Shown piece by piece: positions 49,579 through 57,423 of a DNA stretch of 57,701 nt (its first letter is position 1; each line of letters opens with the position of its first letter). Origin of the DNA: an uncultured bacterium. Lineage in GTDB: Bacteria; Bacillota; Clostridia; Oscillospirales; CAG-272. The DNA is taken from assembly GCA_945920215.1 (NCBI GenBank), contig CAMEJM010000002.1, forward strand, positions 82,760 to 140,460, read 5' to 3'. The position numbers and the translations under genes are program-made. Below the pieces are notes generated by a model. The model made no database searches and was not told the DNA's origin. It saw nothing but the letters and a program-made list of their open reading frames with translations.

Positions 49579-51228
49579 ATGGTACAACAACTGAAGAAAT
49601 CCAAAAAATTCAAGGGCATTGACGGACCCCTGCTCACCATTGTCATGGACGGCGTGGGGCTTGCCCCCGCAAATGCCGCCAACGCGGTCGCCGCGGCACA
49701 CACGCCGACGCTGGATCGCCTCATGGCAAACTATCCGACGGTCGCCCTCAAGGCGCACGGCACCGCCGTGGGTCTGCCCACCGACGACGATATGGGCAAC
49801 TCCGAGGTCGGTCATAACGCTCTCGGCGCGGGGCAGGTTTTCGCGCAGGGCGCCAAGCTTGTTTCCCAGTCGATCGAGAACGGCAAGCTCTTTGAGAGCA
49901 GCGCGTGGAAAGACCTGACGTGCGGCGTGAAAGCCAATAGCAGCACGCTGCATTTCATCGGTCTGTTCTCTGACGGAAACGTCCATTCCCACATCGACCA
50001 TCTGAAAGCCATGATTCTGAAAGCCAAGGAGCAGGGCGTCAAAAAGGTTCGTCTGCACGTTCTCTTGGACGGGCGCGACGTCGGCGAGACCTCTGCGCTT
50101 GAATATGTGGTGCCGTTTGAGCAGTTCCTTGACGGGCTCCGCACTCCGGATTTCGACATCTGCATTGCCAGCGGCGGCGGCAGAATGCAGATCACCATGG
50201 ACCGTTACGAAGCCAACTGGGCAATGGTGGAACGCGGCTGGCAGACCCATGTGCTGGGCGAGGGCAGAGGCTTTGCCTCCGCGCAGGAAGCCGTTGAGAC
50301 CTATCGCCGCGAAACAGGCGTCATCGACCAGGATCTGCCGCCCTTCGTCATCACGCGCGACGGCAAGCCCGTCGGCGAAATAAAGGACGGCGATTCCGTG
50401 ATTTTCTATAACTTCCGCGGCGACCGCGCCATTGAAATTTCCCTTGCTTTCGAGGGCGGCGCCGACTTCGATAAGTTTGACCGCAAGCGCGTGCCGCAGG
50501 TGCTGTATGCCGGTATGCTCGAATATGACGGAGACCGTCACATTCCCTCCCGCTATCTGGTCAATCCCCCCGAAATCACCAATACCCAGAGCGAATACCT
50601 TGTGGCAACCGGCATCCCGCAGCTTGCTATCTCCGAAACGCAGAAATACGGTCATGTCACCTATTTCTGGAACGGCAACCGCTCCGGCAAATTCTCCGAG
50701 GAGCTGGAAACCTATATTGAGGTTCCGTCCGACGTGGTGCCGTTTGAACAGCGCCCGTGGATGAAGTGCGCCGAAATCACCGACCGTCTGATCGAGTGCC
50801 TGCGCTCCGGCAAGTACCGTTATCTGCGGGTCAACTTCCCGAATGGGGATATGGTCGGTCATACCGGCTCTTTCCTTGCCACAGAATGCTCTATGGAAGC
50901 GCTTGATTTGCAGCTTGCGCGCCTGTTGAAGGTCGTTGACGAGTTGCACGGCGTCGCCATCATCACCGCCGATCACGGCAACGCGGACGAGATGTATGAG
51001 CTGGACAAAAAGAGCAAGCAGCCCAAGCTGAACAAAGAGGGAACCCCCGTTGCCAAAACCTCGCACACGCTGAACCCCGTTCCCTGCGTGATCTACGATA
51101 ACTTCTACGCCGACTCCTACACCGTCAAGCGCGACGGCAAGTTCGGGCTTTCCAACGTGGCTGCCACCACGGTGAACCTGCTCGGCTACGAAGCGCCCGA
51201 GATGTGGGACGAGTCCATCATCGGCTGA
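49579..51228 (+). CDS. gpmI: 2,3-bisphosphoglycerate-independent phosphoglycerate mutase
   Basis: 549 residues. It interconverts 3- and 2-phosphoglycerate in glycolysis. Alkaline-phosphatase-like metal sites: VMDGVGLAP (Asp), DDDMGNSEVGHNALGAG (Ser nucleophile in NSEVGH), LFSDGNVHSHIDHL, LLDGRDVGETSALEY, ASGGGRMQITMDRYEANW, NFPNGDMVGHTGS and ITADHGNADEMYE near 465, TSHTLNPVP. It is longer than the usual 510, and carries FNFRGDRAIEIS-type substrate-binding text. Probably co-transcribed with the topoisomerase gene; a terminator follows. Confidence 0.96.
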   Translation: MVQQLKKSKKFKGIDGPLLTIVMDGVGLAPANAANAVAAAHTPTLDRLMANYPTVALKAHGTAVGLPTDDDMGNSEVGHNALGAGQVFAQGAKLVSQSIENGKLFESSAWKDLTCGVKANSSTLHFIGLFSDGNVHSHIDHLKAMILKAKEQGVKKVRLHVLLDGRDVGETSALEYVVPFEQFLDGLRTPDFDICIASGGGRMQITMDRYEANWAMVERGWQTHVLGEGRGFASAQEAVETYRRETGVIDQDLPPFVITRDGKPVGEIKDGDSVIFYNFRGDRAIEISLAFEGGADFDKFDRKRVPQVLYAGMLEYDGDRHIPSRYLVNPPEITNTQSEYLVATGIPQLAISETQKYGHVTYFWNGNRSGKFSEELETYIEVPSDVVPFEQRPWMKCAEITDRLIECLRSGKYRYLRVNFPNGDMVGHTGSFLATECSMEALDLQLARLLKVVDELHGVAIITADHGNADEMYELDKKSKQPKLNKEGTPVAKTSHTLNPVPCVIYDNFYADSYTVKRDGKFGLSNVAATTVNLLGYEAPEMWDESIIG

Positions 51229-51275
51229 GCCGCACCCCGGCGCTCCGAACGGACGAAAAGAAACGGTATGAAAAT

Positions 51276-51315
51276 AACGCCCAAGCGGCAGAGCCTGCTT
51301 GGGCGTTCTCATTTT
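51276..51315 (+). terminator. Terminator after gpmI
   Basis: AACGCCCAAGC (51276-51286) with its complement (51297-51307), 10-base loop, then TCTCATTTT. Confidence 0.88.
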
Positions 51316-51406
51316 GTTGAATAGGGAAGACTGCGCGGAGCCGAAAGGGTGCCGCGAAATCTTTTGGACGGCGCCTGACCGCGCCGCGCACGGTGGGCAG
51401 AGGGGG

Positions 51407-51661
51407 TTATTGCGGAATCTCCCGGAACAGGTTGAAGCGGAAGAGCTTGGTTTCATCCTCCGGCAGGTCGCACTGTAGGGTCGCTTCGGCGATGATGCCG
51501 CCTTTGATCAGCTGGGTCAGACCCACGATGGCGGACAAACGGGACTTCAGGTTGAAGCAGTCTCCCTCTTTGGTCTTGAGATACACGTTCCCTTTGCATT
51601 TTTCTATGGTGCGTACAAGGTCGGTGACGTCAATGTCATGCAATTTCATTTCAGGGCACAT
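51407..51661 (-). CDS. HPr/Crh-like protein with the Ser site but without the His site
   Basis: 84 residues. From residue 15 it aligns with HPr: LVRTIEKCKGNVYLKTKEGDCFNLKSRLSAIVGL parallels the HPr stretch running from its first helix to the Ser46 helix (here K39-S40), followed by ikGG-type IKGGIIAEATLQC. The N-terminal GIHARPA segment with the PTS His15 is missing. That combination recalls Crh, which is phosphorylated by HprK on Ser only. ATG 51661 with AAAGGAG eight bases upstream; TTG 51667 is less likely. Homology is by eye and the protein may be an HPr-fold domain with another role. Confidence 0.6.
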   Translation of the reverse strand: MCPEMKLHDIDVTDLVRTIEKCKGNVYLKTKEGDCFNLKSRLSAIVGLTQLIKGGIIAEATLQCDLPEDETKLFRFNLFREIPQ

Positions 51662-51738
51662 ATGCAATTCTCCTTTCTTTGATTTCCATTTACATTATAT
51701 TCCTGTTTTTCTTGAAAAACAATTCGCGATTTAACTAT

Positions 51739-51770
51739 TTGCACAATAAAATGTGATTAAATTTGTGCAA
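51739..51770. promoter_or_regulatory. Inverted repeat TTGCACAA-N16-TTGTGCAA
   Basis: An exact 8-bp inverted repeat in AT-rich sequence between malQ and the HPr-like gene (both on the minus strand). TTGCAC on the minus strand could serve as a -35 for the HPr-like gene, so the repeat may be an operator; a weak terminator for malQ is the alternative. Confidence 0.5.
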
Positions 51771-51775
51771 TATGA

Positions 51776-53209
51776 TTAAATTCTGCCGTAGAGCTGATTA
51801 CCGTCGCGCAGGGCGCGGGAATCGAGGGTCAACAGCTGTTCCTTTGTGATACGCCACGACCAGTTGCCGGTCGCCCTGCCGGGGGTGTTCAGGCGGCAGT
51901 CGGAGCCGTAGTGCAGCAGGTCCTGAATGGGGAATACCACAAGCGCCGCGTGAGATGCGAGCATGGTGGCGAGAATGCTGTCGTACGAGCGGTTCCAGTC
52001 GTCCCCCGCATAGCGGCAGTAACGGAGAATGCGGCGGCGGGTGTGTTCCTTTTGCTCCCACATGAAGCCGAGCAGAGTATTGTTGTCGTGCGTACCGGTA
52101 TAGGCAACGCAGTTTTCGGGGTAGTTGTGCGGCAGGTGGGGGGAAGCGGGGTCGCCCAGAAAGGCAAATTGGAATACCCGCATTCCGGGCAGCGCCGCGC
52201 GCTTCATCAACTCATGGACCGAGGGGGTGATGTCACCGAGGTCCTCGGCGATCAACAGCTTGTCGCCCGCCGCCTCTTTCAGCTTCTTCACAAAGGGGTA
52301 GCCGGGGCCTTTCACCCACTTGCCCTCCCGCGCGGTTTCGGCGTCTGCGGGCACCGACCAATAGGAATCCAGCGCGCGGAAATGGTCGATTCGCACGCCG
52401 TCAAAGAGGCGGAGCATGGTGCGGATTCGTCTGACCCACCAGTCGTAGCCGTCGGCTTTCATGCGGTCCCAGCGATAGAGGGGATTGCCCCAAAGCTGTC
52501 CGTCCGCACAGAAGTAGTCGGGCGGTACCCCCGCGACGTTCTTCGGCTTGCCGTCCGGGGTCAGCTCAAACAGCTCCCGGTTCGCCCACACGTCGGCGCT
52601 GTTGTAGGAAACGTAAATCGGAATGTCGCCGATCAACTGTACGCCGCGGTCGTTGGCATACCGCTTGATTTCCTCCCATTGGGCAAAAAAGGTATATTGA
52701 ATGAACGCCCAGCCGTCGAACAGGCGTTCGTCCGGCTCGCTGACAGTCCAGTCGCACCAGACTTTTCCCCCGTTCTGTTCCCGCAGCGCCATATAGCGGC
52801 AGAATTTTTCGATTTCGGGGTTCTCATCGAGAAATGCCTGAATGGGCGCGCGGTTCTGTACCCGCTCCGCCGCGCGGAACAGCAGCGGCAGGCGCTCCTT
52901 TTCAAGACGTGCAAATTCGCAGGCGTAGGGGCTCTGCTGTTCGGCGTCTTTGAGCTCGGAGTCTGTCAGCAGCCCGTCGCGGTAAAGGCGCGGCAGGTCA
53001 ATGAGATAAGGGTTGCCGGCAAAGGCGGAATAGGATTGATAGGGGGACCAGAATTCGTCCGGCATACAGAAGGGCAGCACCTGCCAGAAAGAATAGCCGG
53101 CGGCGGCGAGAAAGTCGATAAATTCTTTTGCCTCGTCGCCGAAACTGCCGATTCCGTAGTTGCCCCACAGGCTTGAGATGTGCATCAGCACACCGCTGGA
53201 GCGCTTCAT
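51776..53209 (-). CDS. malQ: 4-alpha-glucanotransferase (amylomaltase)
   Basis: 477 residues, GH77. It transfers maltosyl units between alpha-1,4-glucans in maltodextrin and glycogen use. Family blocks: RSSGVLMHISSLWGNYGIGSFG at the N-terminus, WQVLPF, SPYQSYSAFAGNPYLIDL, IGDIPIYVSYNSADVW, GVPPDYFCADGQLWGNPLYRW, then the catalytic Asp in FDGVRIDHFRAL (about 275), Glu in LLIAEDLGDI and the transition-state Asp in YTGTHDNNT. Complete, with its own TATAAT promoter upstream. Confidence 0.97.
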   Translation of the reverse strand: MKRSSGVLMHISSLWGNYGIGSFGDEAKEFIDFLAAAGYSFWQVLPFCMPDEFWSPYQSYSAFAGNPYLIDLPRLYRDGLLTDSELKDAEQQSPYACEFARLEKERLPLLFRAAERVQNRAPIQAFLDENPEIEKFCRYMALREQNGGKVWCDWTVSEPDERLFDGWAFIQYTFFAQWEEIKRYANDRGVQLIGDIPIYVSYNSADVWANRELFELTPDGKPKNVAGVPPDYFCADGQLWGNPLYRWDRMKADGYDWWVRRIRTMLRLFDGVRIDHFRALDSYWSVPADAETAREGKWVKGPGYPFVKKLKEAAGDKLLIAEDLGDITPSVHELMKRAALPGMRVFQFAFLGDPASPHLPHNYPENCVAYTGTHDNNTLLGFMWEQKEHTRRRILRYCRYAGDDWNRSYDSILATMLASHAALVVFPIQDLLHYGSDCRLNTPGRATGNWSWRITKEQLLTLDSRALRDGNQLYGRI

Positions 53210-53246
53210 GAGTCATTCCTTTCGGGAAAAAATATAAGACAGTCCT

Positions 53247-53275
53247 ATTATAAAGGATTGGGGTCGGGTTCGCAA
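53247..53275 (-). promoter_or_regulatory. Promoter of malQ
   Basis: Minus strand: TTGCGA (53275-53270), 17-base spacer, TATAAT (53252-53247), 38 bases before the start codon. Confidence 0.75.
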
Positions 53276-53311
53276 TGGCGAAAAAGCGACAAAATGCGCC
53301 CGCCGCCTTGT

Positions 53312-54181
53312 TCATCCGCTACAAAAAGGGGAATTCTTGATCTCCGGCGCTGTCTCGCAGCTTCCGCGGCACACCTCGCAGACGGTGGCGGTATAGTACA
53401 TATGCAGCTCGGTCGACAGGAAAACCGGGTATTCTCCGCCGGGACAGCGGATATTCAGTTCTTCTTCAAAATCCGCTTCGCCGGAAATGGCGCACGCCAC
53501 CGCCGCCGCACAGGCGGAGCAGATCTCTTCGCACGGCTCGGGCAGGGTGGAGCGCAGGGGAGTCACCTCAAGGGCGTTGGGGGCTTCTCCAGCGCGGCGT
53601 GTGAACAGGACGGTCACCCCTTGGGGGAAATCGGCAAGAAGCGGAGTCAGGGCTTCCGCTTCCGGCGGGGTCGCGTGTGCGGCGTACAGCACCGCAAATG
53701 CACTGCCGACCCGCAGGGCGGTCAGGGCATAGTCCCGCCCTGAAAAGCAAAGCGGGCGGGCGCGGGTCAGCGCGCGGTAACGGCAGGGGACGGCGGCGCC
53801 GTCGAGCGTCGGGTAGCCTAAATCCATGCGCACGCCCCACGCCCGCCCGCCGCAGCTTTCCACCCGCAGGCGGCGGGAGCCGCCAGGGTAGGCAAGGCAT
53901 AGCTCGGTGCGGTTGACCAAAGCCAGATCGTACAGGTATTTCGCGGCGCACGAGAGCGCCGCAAGGGAGGGCGGCACAGCGGCGCCGTCCGGGTTGAGGC
54001 ACCGGATCCCGTAGTCTCCTCTGTCGGAGGGAGAGAGCAGCAACAGTCCCTCCGCTCCCACTCCGTGTTTGCGCGCGCAGAGCCGGATTGCCGCGGCGGG
54101 GGCGTCCATCCCGTTTTCGGGCGCAGCGGCGCAGAGATAATCATGGCCGCAGGCGTAGTATTTGTAAAAGGGAAGCGTCAT
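53312..54181 (-). CDS. Degenerate diaminopimelate-epimerase-like protein
   Basis: 289 residues with the two-lobe DapF fold signature: PFYKYYACGHDYL (family K-x-x-G-x-G-N-D-F), ARKHGVGAEGLLLL (family R-H-x-G-I-G-A-D-G), CLNPDGAAV...AAKYLYDL (family N-x-D-G-S...A-K-Y). The family CGNGIRC loop, which holds the first catalytic Cys, is replaced by PSLAALSC, and the second site ACGTGA reads SACAAAV, keeping Cys but losing the Gly-Thr-Gly anion loop; N of GNDF is His. The C-terminus adds an extra Cys-rich tail (CEVCRGSC). A true epimerase activity is doubtful. AAAGGAGG precedes ATG 54181. Confidence 0.75.
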   Translation of the reverse strand: MTLPFYKYYACGHDYLCAAAPENGMDAPAAAIRLCARKHGVGAEGLLLLSPSDRGDYGIRCLNPDGAAVPPSLAALSCAAKYLYDLALVNRTELCLAYPGGSRRLRVESCGGRAWGVRMDLGYPTLDGAAVPCRYRALTRARPLCFSGRDYALTALRVGSAFAVLYAAHATPPEAEALTPLLADFPQGVTVLFTRRAGEAPNALEVTPLRSTLPEPCEEICSACAAAVACAISGEADFEEELNIRCPGGEYPVFLSTELHMYYTATVCEVCRGSCETAPEIKNSPFCSG

Positions 54182-54536
54182 CTGCTCTCGCCTCCTTTCG
54201 TCGGATATGGTTTCATTGTATGCGCGCGGCGTCTTGTCTTATTTCGCCCGATTTCACAAAAAGAGGAATCGAACAGGCAGAAACGGCGCCCTGTTTTCGC
54301 GGGGCTGCGACAGAGATTCTGCGGACGCGCGCTCCGCCCGCGTTTTTCGCTTTGCTTTTCGGTTGCGCGCTTTCATTGTTGCCCCGCCGCCTGCATTTTA
54401 TCACTCTCATGTTGTATAGAAGCGCCGCGGCGTGAAAATTGCAACAAGCAGAAAGAAAACCAAATATGTCTCCCGGTGAATTGTCAAGTGAAGTGCAACG
54501 CTCAGAACAATCAATTGCCAATACTCTATGTCAAAC
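54182..54536. other. Intergenic region upstream of the DapF-like gene
   Basis: 355 bases on the 5' side of the DapF-like gene and beyond the end of cca. Small frames are present on both strands, but none has a convincing ribosome site or protein-like composition. I see no structured RNA or repeat. Confidence 0.5.
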
Positions 54537-54564
54537 AAAAAACGATGCCGCGGCATCGTTTTTT
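54537..54564. terminator. Terminator of cca (perfect palindrome)
   Basis: AAAAAACGATGCCG and its exact complement abut at 54550/54551, giving A- and T-runs on either strand. It lies 14 bases after the cca stop. Confidence 0.9.
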
Positions 54565-54577
54565 AAGTTGGAACGCT

Positions 54578-55972
54578 TTAATTTGCGCTTTGCGGGGGCG
54601 GCGTTTCGGTTTTCAGTAGCGGCACGATGGTTTCCAGCGCCCGCGCCAGAGCGTCGGGAGTGTTCTCACAGCTGCCGTCAATGACGGCGTCCAGAAGCCG
54701 GTTCAGCGCCGCGCCGACGGCGGCGCCGCGCAGGGGGGTGTGCGCGAGAATATAGGCGCCGTCCATGGCAAGGTCACGCAGGCGGTAGCAGGCGCCCGCA
54801 GTTTCCAGCTCCATGCCGAGCGCGCGGGTGTGCGCGATACGGTTCAGACCGGAGCGGGTGGCGGGGGAAGCGGGATTGTGGGCACGGGTGTCCGCTTCCT
54901 CAAGCGCGAGAAGCAACAGAAAATTCGGATAACCGATTGCGGCAAGGAGGCGCAGGATTTCCGGGCGTCGCGCCGTCGTGCGATCGTCGTGGTGCAGAAT
55001 GACCGCGCGCACGCAGTCACGGCTTTTATTGTCAAAGCGGAGCCGCGCGAGAATGCCGTCCGCTATCTCTGCGCCGACGGGGGCGTGTCCTTTGAAATGG
55101 TCGGTCCCCGCCGCGTCGGTCGTGCGGCAGGCGGGCTTGCCGATGTCGTGCAGCAGCCCCATAAGGCGGAGCAGAGGCTCCTGCGGCAGATTGTCCACCA
55201 CGCGCAGGGTATGCTCCCATACGTCATAGATGTGATAAGAGGTATTTTGAGGGCACCCGAACAGCGGGATCAACTCCGGGATACAAACCGCGATGACCTC
55301 GCGGTATTCCCGCAGGATCTGCGCCGCGTTTTTACCGCCGAGCAGCTTCATCAACTCGTCGCGGATCCTTTCCGCAGAGATGTTTCGCAAAAGCCCGCGG
55401 GACGCGAAGATCGCCGCGCGGGTGGAGTCCTCTATGGTAAATCCGAGTACCGCGGCAAAGCGCAGGGCGCGCAGGATACGCAGGGCGTCCTCCTCAAAAC
55501 GCTTTTCCGGGTTTCCCACCGTGCGGATGATCTGCGCGTCAATATCCCCCATGCCGCCGAACGGGTCGATATACCCCTCCTCCGGGTGAAAGGCAATGGC
55601 GTTCATGGTGAAGTCGCGGCGGGCAAGGTCGCCCGTCAGGTCTTTCGTAAAGGATACGCTGTCGGGGTGACGGTGGTCGGCATACGCGCCGTCCACGCGG
55701 TAGGTGGTGACCTCGTACGGCTCTCCCTCGCACAGCACCGTGACGGTACCGTGGCGGGCGCCGGTTTCGATCAGGCGCATCCCCGCAAACACCCGGCGCA
55801 TCTCGTCGGGGGTGGCGTCGGTGGTCATGTCATAGTCATGCGGGGCAATGCCGCGCAGATGGTCGCGCACGGAGCCGCCGACCGTATACACGCGGAAACC
55901 GGCGCCCGTCAGCTCTCGCATGACGGCCAGGCAGGATTCCGGCAAGGGCATGGGGGTGAGTTCTTTTTCCAT
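54578..55972 (-). CDS. cca: CCA tRNA nucleotidyltransferase
   Basis: 464 residues. It adds or repairs the 3' CCA of tRNAs. Nucleotidyltransferase motif: YTVGGSVRDHLRGIAPHDYDMTTDATP (GGxVRD...D-x-D), RHGTV, then RRDFTMNAIAF, FEEDALRILRALRFAAVLGF (family E-D-x-x-R) and SAERIRDEL. The C-terminal half holds an HD domain (LMGLLHDIGKPACRT, VILHHDD), which is found in bacterial class II enzymes of this size. AAGGAG precedes ATG 55972. Note the window's tRNAs already encode CCA, so the role is mainly repair. Confidence 0.95.
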   Translation of the reverse strand: MEKELTPMPLPESCLAVMRELTGAGFRVYTVGGSVRDHLRGIAPHDYDMTTDATPDEMRRVFAGMRLIETGARHGTVTVLCEGEPYEVTTYRVDGAYADHRHPDSVSFTKDLTGDLARRDFTMNAIAFHPEEGYIDPFGGMGDIDAQIIRTVGNPEKRFEEDALRILRALRFAAVLGFTIEDSTRAAIFASRGLLRNISAERIRDELMKLLGGKNAAQILREYREVIAVCIPELIPLFGCPQNTSYHIYDVWEHTLRVVDNLPQEPLLRLMGLLHDIGKPACRTTDAAGTDHFKGHAPVGAEIADGILARLRFDNKSRDCVRAVILHHDDRTTARRPEILRLLAAIGYPNFLLLLALEEADTRAHNPASPATRSGLNRIAHTRALGMELETAGACYRLRDLAMDGAYILAHTPLRGAAVGAALNRLLDAVIDGSCENTPDALARALETIVPLLKTETPPPQSAN

Positions 55973-56097
55973 GGCGGCTCCTTTCTATTTTCTTTTGACA
56001 AGTATAGCACAAACCGCCCGTGCTGGCAAGAGGATGAAAAGAGAGGGCAAAAGAGCGAAAAATGTGCTGTGGCGGCGCTTTTTGTGCCGCCCCCCTC

Positions 56098-56127
56098 TTG
56101 CGGCGAGCGGCGCAGTTGTGCTACAAT
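56098..56127 (+). promoter_or_regulatory. Promoter of the malic enzyme gene
   Basis: TTGCGG (56098-56103), 18-base spacer, TACAAT (56122-56127); the extended TGC before TACAAT adds support. Confidence 0.55.
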
Positions 56128-56240
56128 ATTCGCAGATTGCGCCGCAAATTTTCAGAAATCGAGATTTTGCGTACGTTGCGCGAAGCACAGAACCAAACGG
56201 AACGTTCGGTTGATAGATTTTTATTCGGTCGGAGGCAATG

Positions 56241-57422
56241 ATGTCTGTCAGAGAAGAATCGCTTGCAAAGCATTATGAGTGGAAAGGAAAAATCGAGGTG
56301 GTCGCCCGTTGCCCCGTCAGGGACAGGCAGGACCTTTCGCTCGCCTATACCCCCGGCGTGGCAGAGCCCTGCCTTGTGATTGAACGGGAGCCGGAAAAGT
56401 CGTATGAGCTGACCCGCCGCGCCAATCTGGTCGCCGTGATAACCGACGGCAGCGCGGTACTGGGACTGGGGGACATCGGACCCGAGGCGGGGATGCCCGT
56501 CATGGAGGGAAAATGTGCCCTGTTCAAGACCTTTGCGGACGTGGACGCGTTCCCCCTCTGTATCAGAACGCAGGACGTGGACGAGCTTGTCCGTACCATT
56601 TATCTGCTGTCCGGCTCGTTCGGCGGGATCAATCTGGAGGACATCAGCGCTCCCCGCTGCTTTGAAGTGGAGCGTCGCCTGAAAGAGATCTGCGATATTC
56701 CCGTGTTCCATGACGACCAGCACGGCACCGCCATTGTGGTCGCCGCCGCACTTCTCAACGCCTTAAAGGTCGTCGGCAAGGAGATGGGGCAAATCAGGTG
56801 TGTGATCAACGGGGCTGGCAGCGCCGGGATTGCCATCGGCAGGCATTTGCTCAATATGGGGCTTCGGGATCTGACCATGGTGGACCGCGCGGGAATTGTC
56901 TGCGAGGGACAGCCGTGGATGAACTCCGCGCAGAGTGAAATGGCGAAGCTCACCAACCGCCGCGGTCTGTGCGGCACGTTGGCGGACGCGATGCGGGGTG
57001 CAGACGTGTTCATCGGCGTTTCCGCGCCCGGCGTGGTCAGCGAGGACATGGTGCGTTCCATGGCGCATGACGCCATTGTGTTCCCCATGGCAAATCCCAC
57101 CCCGGAGATTGAGCCGTCGCTTGCCAAGGCTGCGGGCGCGCGGATTGTGGGGACGGGGCGTTCCGATTTTCCCAACCAGATCAATAATGTGCTTGCGTTC
57201 CCCGGTATCTTCCGCGGCGCGCTGGATTGCCGCGCCTCCTGTATCAACGAGGAGATGAAGGTGGCAACCTCTTATGCCATTGCGGGGCTGATTGCGCCGC
57301 AGGAGCTCAATGAGGAGAACATTATCCCGTCCGCTCTCGACCCGCGCGTGGCGCCCGCCGTTGCGGAGGCGGTGACCCTTGCGGCATACCGTACCGGCGT
57401 GGCGCGGAAACCGAGGAACTGA
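56241..57422 (+). CDS. NAD(P)-dependent malic enzyme
   Basis: 393 residues, the short bacterial type. It decarboxylates malate to pyruvate. Family blocks: LSLAYTPGVAEPC with the catalytic Tyr, VITDGSAVLGLGDIGPEAGMPVMEGK, GINLEDISAPRCFEVE, IPVFHDDQHGTAIVV with metal-binding Asp, and the Rossmann NAD motif INGAGSAGIAIGRHLL (GxGxxG), then IFPMANPTPEI and PNQINNVLAFPGIFRGALD. Two ATGs, 56238 and 56241; GGAGG at 56231 is five bases from the second, which is preferred. The PHP gene starts two bases after the stop region. Confidence 0.95.
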   Translation: MSVREESLAKHYEWKGKIEVVARCPVRDRQDLSLAYTPGVAEPCLVIEREPEKSYELTRRANLVAVITDGSAVLGLGDIGPEAGMPVMEGKCALFKTFADVDAFPLCIRTQDVDELVRTIYLLSGSFGGINLEDISAPRCFEVERRLKEICDIPVFHDDQHGTAIVVAAALLNALKVVGKEMGQIRCVINGAGSAGIAIGRHLLNMGLRDLTMVDRAGIVCEGQPWMNSAQSEMAKLTNRRGLCGTLADAMRGADVFIGVSAPGVVSEDMVRSMAHDAIVFPMANPTPEIEPSLAKAAGARIVGTGRSDFPNQINNVLAFPGIFRGALDCRASCINEEMKVATSYAIAGLIAPQELNEENIIPSALDPRVAPAVAEAVTLAAYRTGVARKPRN

Positions 57423-57423
57423 T

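Noticed and set aside
47480-51456. Long minus-strand frames (654 and 633 codons) opposite the topoisomerase and gpmI genes
   Set aside because: Both sense genes are certain by motif, and GC-rich third positions explain open antisense frames.
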